In this document: positions 1 through 8,804 of the stretch, one piece after another
How positions within the stretch are numbered: position 1 is the first letter of the stretch
Layout: the number at the start of each line of letters is the position of its first letter
Source: Porphyromonas cangingivalis
GTDB lineage: Bacteria; Bacteroidota; Bacteroidia; Bacteroidales; Porphyromonadaceae
Length of the DNA stretch: 64,000 bases
NCBI RefSeq assembly: GCF_900638305.1
Contig: NZ_LR134506.1
Coordinates: 2,170,001 to 2,234,000, forward strand
Reading direction: 5' to 3'
The notes under the pieces: generated by a model
Told to the model about the DNA's origin: nothing
Database searches by the model: none
The model's input: the letters and a program-made list of their open reading frames with translations, nothing else
Translations under genes and position numbers: made by a program

Positions 1-155
1 GTCTTTTTGGTCTCAATGATGAACTCTTTTCGTACCGAGACATCTTCTCCACACACTATGCGCATGTCATAGAGACGGAGGACTCGCATCATGTCTTGGA
101 TGAAACGATCACGGACATTGTCATTCCCCATATTCATTCATATTTCGGAAAGTAA
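1..155 (+). CDS. 3' end of a probable YqiA/YcfP-type alpha/beta hydrolase (partial)
   Basis: An open frame enters from the left edge (first full codon at base 3) and stops with TAA at 153-155, giving about 50 C-terminal residues. The tail contains an Asp in a GLNDELFSYRDIF context followed about 30 residues later by a His in SHHVLDE. This is the Asp...His arrangement at the C-terminus of small alpha/beta-fold esterases of the YqiA/YcfP type. Family assignment is by recall of that pattern, and the serine nucleophile lies outside the window. It is co-directional with bamD, about 97 bases downstream. Confidence 0.45.
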   Translation, partial: LFGLNDELFSYRDIFSTHYAHVIETEDSHHVLDETITDIVIPHIHSYFGK

Positions 156-251
156 GAAGGGCTTTGTCGCTCTTTTTTTGCACTTTAAGGAGATAGGAGA
201 GCGGAAGTGTCTCCCAAAATTCATATCTTTGCACCACAAAAGCGCGTTTTT

Positions 252-1067
252 ATGAGACAATATCTATATATCGGCTTGTCGCTCCTGATGGCAATACTCT
301 TGGGTACGGGGTGTACTGAGTTTACACGTATTCAGAAGAGTACAGACGTCATGGAGAAGTATTCCTATGCCAAAAAGTACTATAATACGAAGAAGTACAG
401 TCATGCTGCCCAACTCTTGGAGGAGGTCGTGCCTTATCTCAACGGTACGACCGAGGCTGAGGCTTCGTTGTATCTCCTTGGTCAGTCGTATTTCGAGATG
501 AAGGATTACTATCAGGCCAATGATAAGTTCGTACAATACTATTCAAGATACCCAAGCGGTGAATATGCAGAGTTGGCACGTTTTTATGCCGGCTATGGGC
601 TCTCGCTTGATATCCCTGATGTGAGGTTAGATCAGGGTCCGACCTATGCTGCCATCAAGGAACTTCAGGGATTTTTGGATCATTACCCCCAGAGTGAGAA
701 GGCTCCTCAAGCCAAGGAGGCTCTTGTGATGCTCCAAGAACAGTTGGCCCTCAAGGTATTGCTCGAAGCAAGGTTGTATTACAATCTTGGGAATTATATC
801 TTCAACAACTATGAGTCTTGTATCATCACGGCTCGTAACGCAATGAAGGACTTCCCCTTCTCCAAGTACAAAGAGGAGATGCACTACCTTGTCGTGGCTT
901 CACTCTACGAAATCGCTTACAACAGTGTCATCGAGAAGCAACAAGCGCGTCTGAGAGACCTTCGTGACGAGTATTACAACTACCTCAATGAGTATCCTGA
1001 AGGGAAGTATGCCAAGAAGCTTGAGAAGTACTTCCTCTACGCAGATAAGAACATCAAAGACGAATAA
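252..1067 (+). CDS. bamD: Outer membrane assembly lipoprotein BamD
   Basis: BamD is the essential TPR lipoprotein of the BAM complex, which inserts beta-barrel proteins into the outer membrane from its periplasmic face. The start chosen is the ATG at 252, because it gives a signal peptide ending in a lipobox (LLGTGC) with the lipidated Cys about 21 residues in; an earlier in-frame ATG at 207 would put 15 charged residues before it. The 271-residue length and the TPR-like helices (YSYAKKYYNTKKYSHAAQLLEEV, FVQYYSRYPSGEYAE, FLDHYPQSE) fit the Bacteroidota BamD family. It heads an apparent operon with rpoZ (29 bp downstream) and the DUF4293 gene. I am confident in the family. Confidence 0.9.
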   Translation: MRQYLYIGLSLLMAILLGTGCTEFTRIQKSTDVMEKYSYAKKYYNTKKYSHAAQLLEEVVPYLNGTTEAEASLYLLGQSYFEMKDYYQANDKFVQYYSRYPSGEYAELARFYAGYGLSLDIPDVRLDQGPTYAAIKELQGFLDHYPQSEKAPQAKEALVMLQEQLALKVLLEARLYYNLGNYIFNNYESCIITARNAMKDFPFSKYKEEMHYLVVASLYEIAYNSVIEKQQARLRDLRDEYYNYLNEYPEGKYAKKLEKYFLYADKNIKDE

Positions 1068-1096
1068 ACAATACTAAAAACTGAGATATACAGAAC

Positions 1097-1447
1097 ATGG
1101 ACTACAGAAAAATCAATGCTCCACTATCTACCGTAACTCGTGACGTCAACGAATTGAGCAAAGAGACGGGCAATATCTATGAGTCGGTCATGATCATGGC
1201 TCGCCGTGCCAACCAGATCTCACAGGAGGTGAAGAAGGAGTTGGAGTTGAAGCTTCAAGAGTTCTCTACCTACACGGACAATATGGAGGAAGTGTCGGAA
1301 AACAGGGAGCAGATCGAGATATCAAAGTTCTACGAAAAGCTCCCTAAGCCCACGCTCATCGCAGCGAAGGAGTTTACCGATGGTGAGGTGTATCACCGCA
1401 ATCCTGCAAAACAGATGCGTAACCTCGATGATGACGCAGAGGTCTGA
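1097..1447 (+). CDS. rpoZ: RNA polymerase omega subunit (Bacteroidota type)
   Basis: This 116-residue soluble protein matches the Bacteroidota omega/Rpb6-like family, which helps assemble and stabilise RNA polymerase by binding the beta-prime subunit. The visible signature is the N-terminal DYRKINAPLSTVTRDVNELSKETGNIYESV segment followed by MIMARRANQIS, the omega fold's conserved Ala-Arg-Arg-Ala-Asn helix. The rest is acidic and helical. It lies 29 bp after bamD and 47 bp before the DUF4293 gene in the same direction, a conserved Bacteroidota arrangement. There is no signal peptide or membrane segment. Confidence 0.85.
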   Translation: MDYRKINAPLSTVTRDVNELSKETGNIYESVMIMARRANQISQEVKKELELKLQEFSTYTDNMEEVSENREQIEISKFYEKLPKPTLIAAKEFTDGEVYHRNPAKQMRNLDDDAEV

Positions 1448-1494
1448 TCTGCCATCATACCTGCAGAATCAACAAAAAAAACTGAGACAGCGAC

Positions 1495-1950
1495 ATGATA
1501 CAACGCAAACAAACACTGTACCTGCTTCTCTCTGCGGTCTTGATGACTCTCGTGGTCTTCTTGGATTCGGCTAAAGTCTTTACGATGGCAGATGGAGCGT
1601 ATTCGTTCACTTCGCTCGGGTACTCGGATGCTACCGGTACTCTGGTGGTACCGATGTGGCTCCTTGCAGTGCTCAATGTCCTTTTGGTGCTCTTCTCATT
1701 CTTCACGATCTTCTTGTTCAAGAACAGGATATTGCAGATGAGATTTACAATGTTGGGGCTACTCCTCAAGTTTGGCTTCATCGTCTTGGCTTACGTCCTG
1801 ATGACGAACTTCAAGCCGGAAGGGTATGTCGGGATGGCGTTCACACCATGGGCTGCTCTGCCATTCTTGGCCATCATCTTGGACTATCTCGCCCATAGAG
1901 GCATCGCCATCGATGAGCGCAAGGTGAGATTTATGGACAGACTCAGATAG
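1495..1950 (+). CDS. DUF4293-family inner membrane protein
   Basis: A 151-residue protein beginning MIQRKQTLYLLLS, the usual start of the DUF4293 family that follows rpoZ in Bacteroidota. Four hydrophobic segments are visible (about residues 7-25, 45-70, 75-100 and 105-130), and the C-terminus is basic and probably cytoplasmic. Function is unknown for the whole family. It is the last gene of the bamD-rpoZ unit; a hairpin with a T-run follows 30-90 bases downstream. Confidence 0.8.
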   Translation: MIQRKQTLYLLLSAVLMTLVVFLDSAKVFTMADGAYSFTSLGYSDATGTLVVPMWLLAVLNVLLVLFSFFTIFLFKNRILQMRFTMLGLLLKFGFIVLAYVLMTNFKPEGYVGMAFTPWAALPFLAIILDYLAHRGIAIDERKVRFMDRLR

Positions 1951-1978
1951 TTTCCAATCGTAAGAGTGGAGGAGTATT

Positions 1979-2040
1979 AAAAAATATGTGCCGTTATGGA
2001 GTGACTTGATACCAAGGCTTCGTAAGGGCATATTTTTTTC
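1979..2040 (+). terminator. Probable terminator of the bamD operon
   Basis: A stem of about 10 bp pairs AAAAAATATG near 1979 with CATATTTTTTT near 2029, with a long loop of about 35 bases. The 3' arm runs straight into seven Ts. The long loop makes this a weaker call than others in the window. Confidence 0.5.
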
Positions 2041-2224
2041 TCGATTGCTTTATGAGGTGGGCTGTGTGAAGTCCCTTTAATCATAGGCTTTTGTTTATTG
2101 TATGGAGGTTTTTTAGAATCGAGTTGACGTTAATTTGATGAGGAAACGTTTAGGGGTTCTTTCGGTGTTATTTCTGAGTTTGGCGGATGGCAGTCAATTA
2201 TTTTTTTTTCCCGGTTTAGTGGGT

Positions 2225-2260
2225 CAGAAAGTATTCTGTTGCCTGATGGACTGTATTCTG
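2225..2260. repeat. 22-bp dyad repeat array A (CAGAAT type, 2 units)
   Basis: Two palindromic units of the form NNGAAN-gt-ATTCTG have centres at 2231.5 and 2253.5, exactly 22 bp apart. The second has a degenerate left arm (TGGACT). The array lies in the space before tRNA-Lys, about 90 bp upstream of its -33 element. The same core and spacing recur at 8805, 27574, 45701 and 52484. Confidence 0.8.
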
Positions 2261-2351
2261 TCGTGGGTCGGAGAGGTGTGAAAAAGGATGTCTTGGAGGG
2301 TGATTGTTGCTCGTGGGTGGAAAAGTTCGCAGAAAAAAAACTTAGAGATGT

Positions 2352-2383
2352 TTTGGTGAAATAAAAATAATCACTACCTTTGC
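2352..2383 (+). promoter_or_regulatory. Promoter of tRNA-Lys
   Basis: TTTG at 2352-2355, a 19-base spacer and TACCTTTGC at 2375-2383 match the Bacteroidota housekeeping promoter. The 19 bases from 2375 to 2393 are identical to the tRNA-Phe promoter and leader at 55301-55319. Confidence 0.85.
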
Positions 2384-2420
2384 AGAGCAAAAGCAAAGAA
2401 CATTGCTTGAGACTTCTGAT

Positions 2421-2496
2421 GACTCCGTAGCTCAGCTGGTAGAGCAAATGACTCTTAATCATTGGGTCGAGAGTTCGAATCTCTCCGGGGTCACCA
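2421..2496 (+). tRNA. tRNA-Lys (anticodon CTT)
   Basis: A 76-base cloverleaf. The acceptor stem pairs GACTCCG with CGGGGTC. The D-arm contains AGCTCAGCTGGTAGAGC. The anticodon stem pairs AATGA with TCATT around the loop CTCTTAA, giving anticodon CTT (reads AAG, Lys). The T-arm has GTTCGAATC. The CCA tail is encoded. Two terminator hairpins follow directly. Confidence 0.95.
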
Positions 2497-2499
2497 TCC

Positions 2500-2575
2500 A
2501 AGGGAGCTGATGAATAAGCCGAGGCTTAGACATCAGCTCCCTTTCTTTTTGCCCTCTTTACGAGGGCTTTTTTGT
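2500..2575 (+). terminator. Tandem terminators after tRNA-Lys
   Basis: The first stem pairs AAGGGAGCTGATG with CATCAGCTCCCTT and runs into TTCTTTTT. The second, at 2551-2574, pairs GCCCTC with GAGGGC and ends in six Ts. Two complete intrinsic terminators lie back to back. Confidence 0.85.
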
Positions 2576-3023
2576 GTTTGCTCTTCTCCTGTCCTGTGGT
2601 TACAGCGGGATGTTTTGTCTTTTAGTGATACCTGACGGGGGATCCTTTGAGGGCTTTGGGCTTCGATGGGAAACGAGGCTGTTTCGCTTTGCGATGGAGT
2701 TGAGTGCTTCTTTTAGGATAGGAGCCGAGCATTGAGATCGAGTTTAATGATCTTCGTCACCGTCTCGTAAGATCTTCGATATTAAGTTTAACGACTTTCA
2801 TCATCAAGTTTAACGACTTTCGTCATCAAGTTTAACGACTTTTTTCATCGTCTCGTACGATCTTTTTGGAGGGCACTTCGATATATCCCAAAGTGACCTT
2901 CTCCTGTACGAAGTGTACAACTCCGTGATATAGACGACTCATGAGGCGAAAATTGTGTATATTTGAGGGTTGTTGGGGTCGTTGGTAAGCAATCCCAAAG
3001 TGTTTAAGACAAAAGATATTTCT
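2576..3023. other. Intergenic region with 22-bp repeat array, no gene seen
   Basis: I see no convincing coding sequence between the tRNA-Lys terminators and the TPR gene. Frames in this stretch lack signal sequences or recognisable motifs. It holds repeat array F (2741-2864), and presumably the promoter of the TPR gene, which I could not place with confidence. Confidence 0.6.
2741..2864. repeat. 22-bp repeat array F (AAGTY...RACTT type, 6 units)
   Basis: The words GATCTT or GACTTT recur at 2749, 2771, 2793, 2815, 2837 and 2859, each exactly 22 bp from the last. The three central units are near-identical (AGTTTAACGACTTTCRTCATC). Each unit holds an imperfect dyad with AAGT and ACTT arms. There are no intervening spacers, so it is not a CRISPR. 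It ends about 160 bp upstream of the TPR gene start, and array G at 33687 is related. Confidence 0.85.
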
Positions 3024-6000
3024 ATGAAGAAGATCCTTCTGTTGCTTCCCCTCCTCGGTGGCATCCCTGCCGCCCATGGACAGGTCATCGATCGAACTAC
3101 CGATGTGTTGATGATGGCCAATGAGCTCACTGCGATCAAGAGCTACGTGGGAGTGACTTCGATACTTTCGGTAAGACATATAGATAAGTGGGTGTGCCCT
3201 TACTTCGATGAAGAGGCGGCTTACCTCAATGCCATAGCACAGGGTGCACTTCGTTCGCCCGAAGGGGAGACCAAGCTACTCGACTTTATCGAGCGTTATC
3301 CGCATTCGGCTTACAGACCTTATGCACAGATGAGGCTGGGTGAGTGGTACTTCGTACAGGGCAATTATAGAAGTGCGGCATATTGGTTCAAGCAGTACGA
3401 TCCGTTTTTGCTACCCGACGAGATGGCGCAGGCTTCGGACTACTACCTCTCGTTCTCATTGATGAGAGATGGTCGTGAGGAACAGGCTCTGGGACACTTC
3501 AGACCGCTCATAGGGACGAAGACTTTTGGTCGTGATGCCACTTTTTATAGCGGTTATATCCTCTCTCGACTTGGTCGTACGGACGAAGCTGTCGCTCTCC
3601 TTGATGATGTGAGCCACGACGGCGAGTATGGTGCTTATGCTTGCGCTTATATGGCGAGCGGACTTTTGGCAAAGGGGAGATACTCCGAAGCCATGGAGAA
3701 GGTGCGTGTCGGAGAGCGTCAAGATATACGAGACACCGAGGTGAGGCTCTCGCTCCTCAGAAGTGGTGGTCTGGCAGCCTCGGCTCTGAGCCAGAGAGAG
3801 GTTGCCATCAGTTATCTCCAGGATTATATGCGCTTGGCTCCCAAGGCCGGTCGCCTTGAGATGATCACGCTCGGCAAGGAGCTCTTCGATGCCGGAAGGT
3901 ACGAGGAGTCAGTCGAGTCTTTGGCGAAGGCATCGGAGGAGAGGCATCCCGACTTCATGGGGCAGTTGGCTCTCTACTATGAAGGGTTGGGACAGCTGGC
4001 TCTGAATCATCCCATGAAGGCTCATATCGCTTTCGATCGTGCGGCAGAACTGGATGTCTATCCGAGATTGACCGAGACGGCGAGGTTCAATGCGGCTTTG
4101 GCTCTCTACAGCAACAATCCTGGTAAGATGAATGAGGGTACAGATCGTTTGGCTGACTATCTCGTCCATTATCCGCAGGGAGAGTATGCCGCTCAGGCCG
4201 TCGATCACCTCAAGGATGCTTACCTCAATGATCCTGATGTGGACAAGGCTTTGGCCTCCATCGAGCGCATCACCCCTCTGCCTGCGCCTCTTCGCAGGAC
4301 TCTCGAAAAGGTGCGTCTGCGTAGTGCCAATACCCAGCTGGATAAGGGGAATACTTCTTCCGCAAGCCGTCAGTATGACAACATCATTCGGAACAACGCC
4401 GACCCTGCGAGTGTGGCTGAGGCTCATCTCTGGAAGGGTGAGGTCGCTTATCGTGAGGGTAGGTATGGTGATGCCATAGCTTCGACACAGAGTTATCTCA
4501 AAGTGCGTCCTCAGGATACGCCTGTCAATCCGAACGCTTACTACAACCTCGGCTACGCCTACTACAACTTGTCTCGCTGGCGTGAGGCCGAAGAGAGTTT
4601 CCGTGAGTTTTTGAGGGTCAGACCCGATGCTACGGCTGATGAACAGACCGTTATTTACAGCCGATTGGCTGATATTGAGGTCTTCGGACGTAACTACTCC
4701 CGAGCTTTGTCACTCTACGATACTGCCATCCAAAAGGGTGGAAATGAAGCAGACTATGCTTACTTCAAGAGGGGGATGACCTATGGTTACCTCAAAGAAT
4801 ATAGGACAAAAGCGGATTATCTCGCTCTCCTGAGCTCCAAGTATCCGTCATCCAAATATGTTCCGGAGGCTCTTTATGAGCAGGGACGTGCTCTTTCGTT
4901 GCTCAACGATGAGCGGTCGGCTCAAGGGGTCTTCCAGAGGGTCTTCGAGCAGTATCCCAACACAGATATCGCACCTAAGGCCGGTGTGCAGTTGGCACTC
5001 TCTTACTTCAATATGCAGAAGCTCGATGAAGCCGCTCGCATCTACGAGATGGTAGCACGCAAGTACCCAAAGACCGATGAGGCCAAGGCTGCCATGGAGG
5101 ATCTCAAGGGGATCAGTATCGAGCTCAACAGAGTCGATGAGTATGCAGCCCTTGCTCGTGAGATAGGGCTGGGCAGTGCGGTGTCGGCTTCGGAAATGGA
5201 TTCGTTGGCTTATCTCGCTGCGGAGAAGATCGTCGGTGAAGGTAAGGCCTCGAGATCCATCGAGGCTCTTGATAAGTATGTCGCTGCTCATCCTGACGGA
5301 GTCTTTGTCAAGAAGGCACTGTACACCAAGGCTCTTGTGCATTACCAAAATAAGGCTTACCGTGAGGCGACATTGACACTTGAGCAACTTTTGCCCGATC
5401 TTGTCGGTGATGCCGAACTCGAAAGGGATGCTTACAAGGTGCTTACCGCCGCTTATGTCGACTGGGGACGTCCCGACAAGGCTGCCGAACTTTATCTCGC
5501 TCAGGCACTCAAGACAAAGAGCCTTACGGATCGTAGTGTATTCGTGAGCAAAGCTGTCGATAATGCTCTTGCTTCGAGCTCCGAAGACTTCATCCTCTCC
5601 ATGGCTGATGATATCGCAAGAGACCGCATCTCGATCAACGAAAAAGTCAAGAGTCGTGTCTATGGCGAAGCTCTTCATATCCTTGCGCGCTCAAACCGCA
5701 AGCAGGAGGCCTTGATCTATGCCGATCGTATCTTGATGCTCGGTGATCACGGTCAGCACGCTCGTGCCGGTGTCGTCAAGGCTTTGGAACTCTATGACAG
5801 AGGGCAGAACACTCAGGCTCGTAATGCTGCTCAGAAGGTCATCGACATGGGTACCACAGACACCTATTGGTTGGCAAGAGCATTTGTCTTGCTTGCCGAT
5901 ACCTATATCAAGGAAGGTGACAAGGTGAGTGCCAAGACTTATCTCGAAGGGGTCAAGAGCAACTACAACAACAAGACCGATGGTATCATCAATATGATCA

Positions 6001-6029
6001 ATGAACGACTCTCAAAGATCCAAAACTAA
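3024..6029 (+). CDS. Large periplasmic TPR-repeat protein
   Basis: The start at 3024 gives a signal peptide (MKKILLLLPLLGGIPAAHG, cleavage before Gln-Val); an upstream in-frame ATG at 2970 would add 18 residues with no function. The mature protein of about 980 residues is almost entirely helical TPR or TPR-like repeats. Examples are motifs such as YPHSAYRPYAQMRLGEWYF, AYYNLGYAYYNLSRWREAEESF and YPKTDEAKAAMEDL, each with the small-residue/Tyr pattern of TPR helix pairs. Such proteins are scaffolds for envelope complexes, and no catalytic motif is visible. The stop is 13 bp from the start of the following outer-membrane barrel gene, so the two probably act together. The exact partner or cargo is unknown. 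Confidence 0.8.
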   Translation: MKKILLLLPLLGGIPAAHGQVIDRTTDVLMMANELTAIKSYVGVTSILSVRHIDKWVCPYFDEEAAYLNAIAQGALRSPEGETKLLDFIERYPHSAYRPYAQMRLGEWYFVQGNYRSAAYWFKQYDPFLLPDEMAQASDYYLSFSLMRDGREEQALGHFRPLIGTKTFGRDATFYSGYILSRLGRTDEAVALLDDVSHDGEYGAYACAYMASGLLAKGRYSEAMEKVRVGERQDIRDTEVRLSLLRSGGLAASALSQREVAISYLQDYMRLAPKAGRLEMITLGKELFDAGRYEESVESLAKASEERHPDFMGQLALYYEGLGQLALNHPMKAHIAFDRAAELDVYPRLTETARFNAALALYSNNPGKMNEGTDRLADYLVHYPQGEYAAQAVDHLKDAYLNDPDVDKALASIERITPLPAPLRRTLEKVRLRSANTQLDKGNTSSASRQYDNIIRNNADPASVAEAHLWKGEVAYREGRYGDAIASTQSYLKVRPQDTPVNPNAYYNLGYAYYNLSRWREAEESFREFLRVRPDATADEQTVIYSRLADIEVFGRNYSRALSLYDTAIQKGGNEADYAYFKRGMTYGYLKEYRTKADYLALLSSKYPSSKYVPEALYEQGRALSLLNDERSAQGVFQRVFEQYPNTDIAPKAGVQLALSYFNMQKLDEAARIYEMVARKYPKTDEAKAAMEDLKGISIELNRVDEYAALAREIGLGSAVSASEMDSLAYLAAEKIVGEGKASRSIEALDKYVAAHPDGVFVKKALYTKALVHYQNKAYREATLTLEQLLPDLVGDAELERDAYKVLTAAYVDWGRPDKAAELYLAQALKTKSLTDRSVFVSKAVDNALASSSEDFILSMADDIARDRISINEKVKSRVYGEALHILARSNRKQEALIYADRILMLGDHGQHARAGVVKALELYDRGQNTQARNAAQKVIDMGTTDTYWLARAFVLLADTYIKEGDKVSAKTYLEGVKSNYNNKTDGIINMINERLSKIQN

Positions 6030-6042
6030 TCGCACCAAGAAT

Positions 6043-7848
6043 ATGAAGAATATCCTATATCTCTCTGTAATGCTCGTTGCCTCGGCTCTGATCTCTCACG
6101 ATGCTGTGGCACAAGTGGCAAAGAAGGATTCGCTCAATAGAGAACTCACGCTCGAACGCGACTTCGTCCCGACTCAGGATCAGGTGCAGAAGTCGTTCTT
6201 CAGTCCGCTGGCGACGAAAAAGAGTTCGCCCCTCGCACCTCTACGTTTTGTCAACGACTCGTACAGTATCGGTGCAAAGATTGAGCACAGAGTTTTTGAC
6301 CCCATATACAACGACAGAGCACCTGAGTCTCTCGATCAGAAGGGCTTTGTACGTGTGTATGGAGGCTTTCCCGGAGTGCTCGGACTCAATGTCGGAGGCA
6401 ACTTCACCAATGGCAAGGACAGTCAGTTTGATCTGTCTCTCAACCATTTCACGAGGAAGTACCTCGGGCGGAACACCCTTCCGGCTCCACTCAAGACCCT
6501 CCGTACACATGACACGGACTTCACTCTCGGCTACGCTCGTAAGTTGGCACTCTCCACACTTCGTGTCAGGGGACATTTCTTCTACGACATAGAGGCCCTT
6601 TATGGGTCACATAACGGTCAGCCGGCAGCTCTGTTGCTTGAGTCTTATGACTTCAAGCCACCTTATCCCTTGATCAATAATTATGGTGCGATCCTTTCGG
6701 GCGAAAGGACTTATGCTCCTATCTCTGTCGGTTCGAATTGGTATGCAAGCACTTTCGGGACGTTCTCTTATGTCGGAAAGAATGATCCGACCTTGGTCAA
6801 AAATGATCCGGATCCTCTCTATTCGGGAGGAGAGCGTATGCTTACCTCTGAATTGAGACTTGCCAATCGCTCGACGCTGGCGTACGAGATCTCAGATCTT
6901 TGGAAGTTTGATGTCGGTGCGGAGATTGACCTCCGCAATTATCCCAAGCTCGTTGTCAAGTATCCGATCAAAAATCTCCTCATCCTCGGACTTCGCCCCT
7001 CTGTCTCTTACAAGGGAGATCACTTCGAGATGCATGTGGGAGGGCGGGTTCAGTATGCCAACAGGGCTTCATCTTCACTCGTCTTCTCTCCCGATGCCTC
7101 TTTCCGCTTCCGTCCTATCGACATCTTCTCACTCTTTGCGAAGGTCGACGGAGGCACTGCTGCCATGGATCTGAGAGAAGTGTACAAGTACAACAAATAC
7201 TTCTTCGGTCCCTCTATCGCCAATGCCACCGAGACATCCAAGTACAGGGTCATCGCAGGGGTCGAGCTGGGCAATCTCTCCGGCTTGTCCGTCACGCTCC
7301 AAGGTGGATACGTGGACTATCGTGACTTCGTCGATTGGGAGCAACGCAAGCTCGTCACAGATCTTGATGGCTCGATCACCTTACCCCTTTTCGTGTATGA
7401 TCTCCGTCATCGCGACAACGTCAAGAAGACCTACGGCAACATCTCTGCGAGGTATGTCTCTCAGGCCGGTCTCCGTCTCTCTGCTTCGGCACAGTACAAT
7501 CGTTACATCACTTCGGACATGACAGATAAGGAGGACAAGCCTCTGACTGTCCTCGGCTTGCCCAAGCTCGAAGTCCGTGCTTCGGCGGTGTACGATATCA
7601 ATTCTCGCATGAGTCTTCAGGCCTCTTACACCGGACTTTTCGGGATGGCGTTTGAAGATGTGGACGAGCCCGGCAAGTATGTCCACACCACGGTCAATGA
7701 ACTTAGTGCAGAGTTTTCTTATCGACTCTCTCGTCGTGTGGGGTTATCCGTCATCGGTACCAATCTGCTCAATCTGAGAAATGTCCGATGGAGACACTAC
7801 GAACAGAGAGGTTCGGGTATCCTCGGAACAGCCACTATAACGTTCTAA
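6043..7848 (+). CDS. Outer-membrane beta-barrel protein, TonB-receptor-like without plug
   Basis: Start 6043 is chosen because it gives a signal peptide (MKNILYLSVMLVASALISHDAVAQ). The 601-residue product is rich in alternating aromatic/polar beta-strand patterns (FDLSLNHFTRKYLG, LRASAVYDINSRMSLQASY). It ends in a short strand terminating in Phe (GTATITF), as expected for a BAM-inserted barrel. The penultimate region, VGLSVIGTNLLNLRNVRW, resembles the C-terminus of TonB-dependent receptors, but I see no plug domain or TonB box. It directly follows the TPR gene (13 bp gap). Substrate and role are unknown; an outer-membrane channel or scaffold is inferred. Confidence 0.75.
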   Translation: MKNILYLSVMLVASALISHDAVAQVAKKDSLNRELTLERDFVPTQDQVQKSFFSPLATKKSSPLAPLRFVNDSYSIGAKIEHRVFDPIYNDRAPESLDQKGFVRVYGGFPGVLGLNVGGNFTNGKDSQFDLSLNHFTRKYLGRNTLPAPLKTLRTHDTDFTLGYARKLALSTLRVRGHFFYDIEALYGSHNGQPAALLLESYDFKPPYPLINNYGAILSGERTYAPISVGSNWYASTFGTFSYVGKNDPTLVKNDPDPLYSGGERMLTSELRLANRSTLAYEISDLWKFDVGAEIDLRNYPKLVVKYPIKNLLILGLRPSVSYKGDHFEMHVGGRVQYANRASSSLVFSPDASFRFRPIDIFSLFAKVDGGTAAMDLREVYKYNKYFFGPSIANATETSKYRVIAGVELGNLSGLSVTLQGGYVDYRDFVDWEQRKLVTDLDGSITLPLFVYDLRHRDNVKKTYGNISARYVSQAGLRLSASAQYNRYITSDMTDKEDKPLTVLGLPKLEVRASAVYDINSRMSLQASYTGLFGMAFEDVDEPGKYVHTTVNELSAEFSYRLSRRVGLSVIGTNLLNLRNVRWRHYEQRGSGILGTATITF

Positions 7849-7870
7849 TCTATCACATCAACGATTTATT

Positions 7871-8683
7871 ATGAAAGCAATAAAGACCATCGTCCTCCTG
7901 CTTGGGATGACTTCCATGACTTCGTGCGCCCTCTTTCAGCGTCAGAGCCAAAACGACGCGGAGATCTCCAATATGCCCTTTGCGAAGCTCTATACTTCGG
8001 TATGGATGCAGCGTGCGGCCGAATACAAAGCTTTGTGCTACCAAGCCTTCAATGTCGCAGAGACACACCTTATGAAGGAGGTCAAGGACACCAAAAATAA
8101 GAAACGTAAGTTGGCGATCATCACCGACATCGACGAGACTTTCTTGGACAATTCGCCCAACTCTGTCTTCCAAGCACGTAAAAACGAGCTCTATCAGGAC
8201 GAAGAGTGGCACCGCTGGTGTGCCATGGCAAGTGCCGACACCATCCCCGGAGGGCTCGACTTCTTCAAGAAGGCTGCGGCTCAGGGGGTAGAGATCTTCT
8301 ACATCTCGAATCGCAGTGAGAAGGATCGTAAGGGGACGTTGACGAACCTTCAGAAGTTCGGCTTCCCCAATGCCGACGATGCGCACCTCCTCCTTCGCAC
8401 GAACACTTCCAACAAGGACGAACGTCGTCAGAAGGTCCTTGCGAAGTACCATGTCATCATGTACTTGGGAGACAATCTCGGAGACTTCTCATCGGCCTTT
8501 GACAAGGCGGATGAGGATGGACGCAATGCAGCTCTCTTCGGCATCAAGGAGAGCATCGGTACGAAGTTCATCGTCCTACCTAACCCCAACTACGGTACTT
8601 GGGAGAGTGCTCTCATGGGTCACGAACGCCTATCGCCTGACAAACAAGCAGAGAGATACAGACAAAAAGCGAAGGCCTACTAA
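7871..8683 (+). CDS. e(P4)-family acid phosphatase / 5'-nucleotidase lipoprotein
   Basis: The family comprises outer-membrane class C acid phosphatases of the HAD superfamily that hydrolyse nucleoside monophosphates and similar phosphoesters. A lipobox (TSMTSC, Cys19) follows a short signal peptide. The HAD motif I, TDIDETFLDN (Asp86 and Asp88), is the class C DxD signature. A later MYLGDNLGDF supplies the acidic metal-binding motif. Length (270 aa) fits the family. It lies 22 bp after the barrel gene, so it may be co-transcribed with it, and a strong terminator follows. It could serve NAD or nucleotide salvage in the periplasm, which is inferred from the family. Confidence 0.85.
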   Translation: MKAIKTIVLLLGMTSMTSCALFQRQSQNDAEISNMPFAKLYTSVWMQRAAEYKALCYQAFNVAETHLMKEVKDTKNKKRKLAIITDIDETFLDNSPNSVFQARKNELYQDEEWHRWCAMASADTIPGGLDFFKKAAAQGVEIFYISNRSEKDRKGTLTNLQKFGFPNADDAHLLLRTNTSNKDERRQKVLAKYHVIMYLGDNLGDFSSAFDKADEDGRNAALFGIKESIGTKFIVLPNPNYGTWESALMGHERLSPDKQAERYRQKAKAY

Positions 8684-8706
8684 GTCTTGTCACGACATAA
8701 ACGGTA

Positions 8707-8753
8707 AATGTCAGAGTACGACGGAATTATTGTCGTGCTCTGACATTTTTTTT
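8707..8753 (+). terminator. Terminator after the acid phosphatase gene
   Basis: A 16-bp stem (AATGTCAGAGTACGAC with GTCGTGCTCTGACATT, one G-T pair) has a 9-base loop and is followed by eight Ts. Confidence 0.9.
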
Positions 8754-8804
8754 ATATTGGGCTTAGATATTGTAGGTTGATAAGCAAAGGATGACGGCAG
8801 ACGA

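Noticed and set aside
2832-3179. Minus-strand frame across the TPR gene start and repeat array F
   Set aside because: It overlaps a confident signal-peptide gene and repeats, and has no family resemblance.
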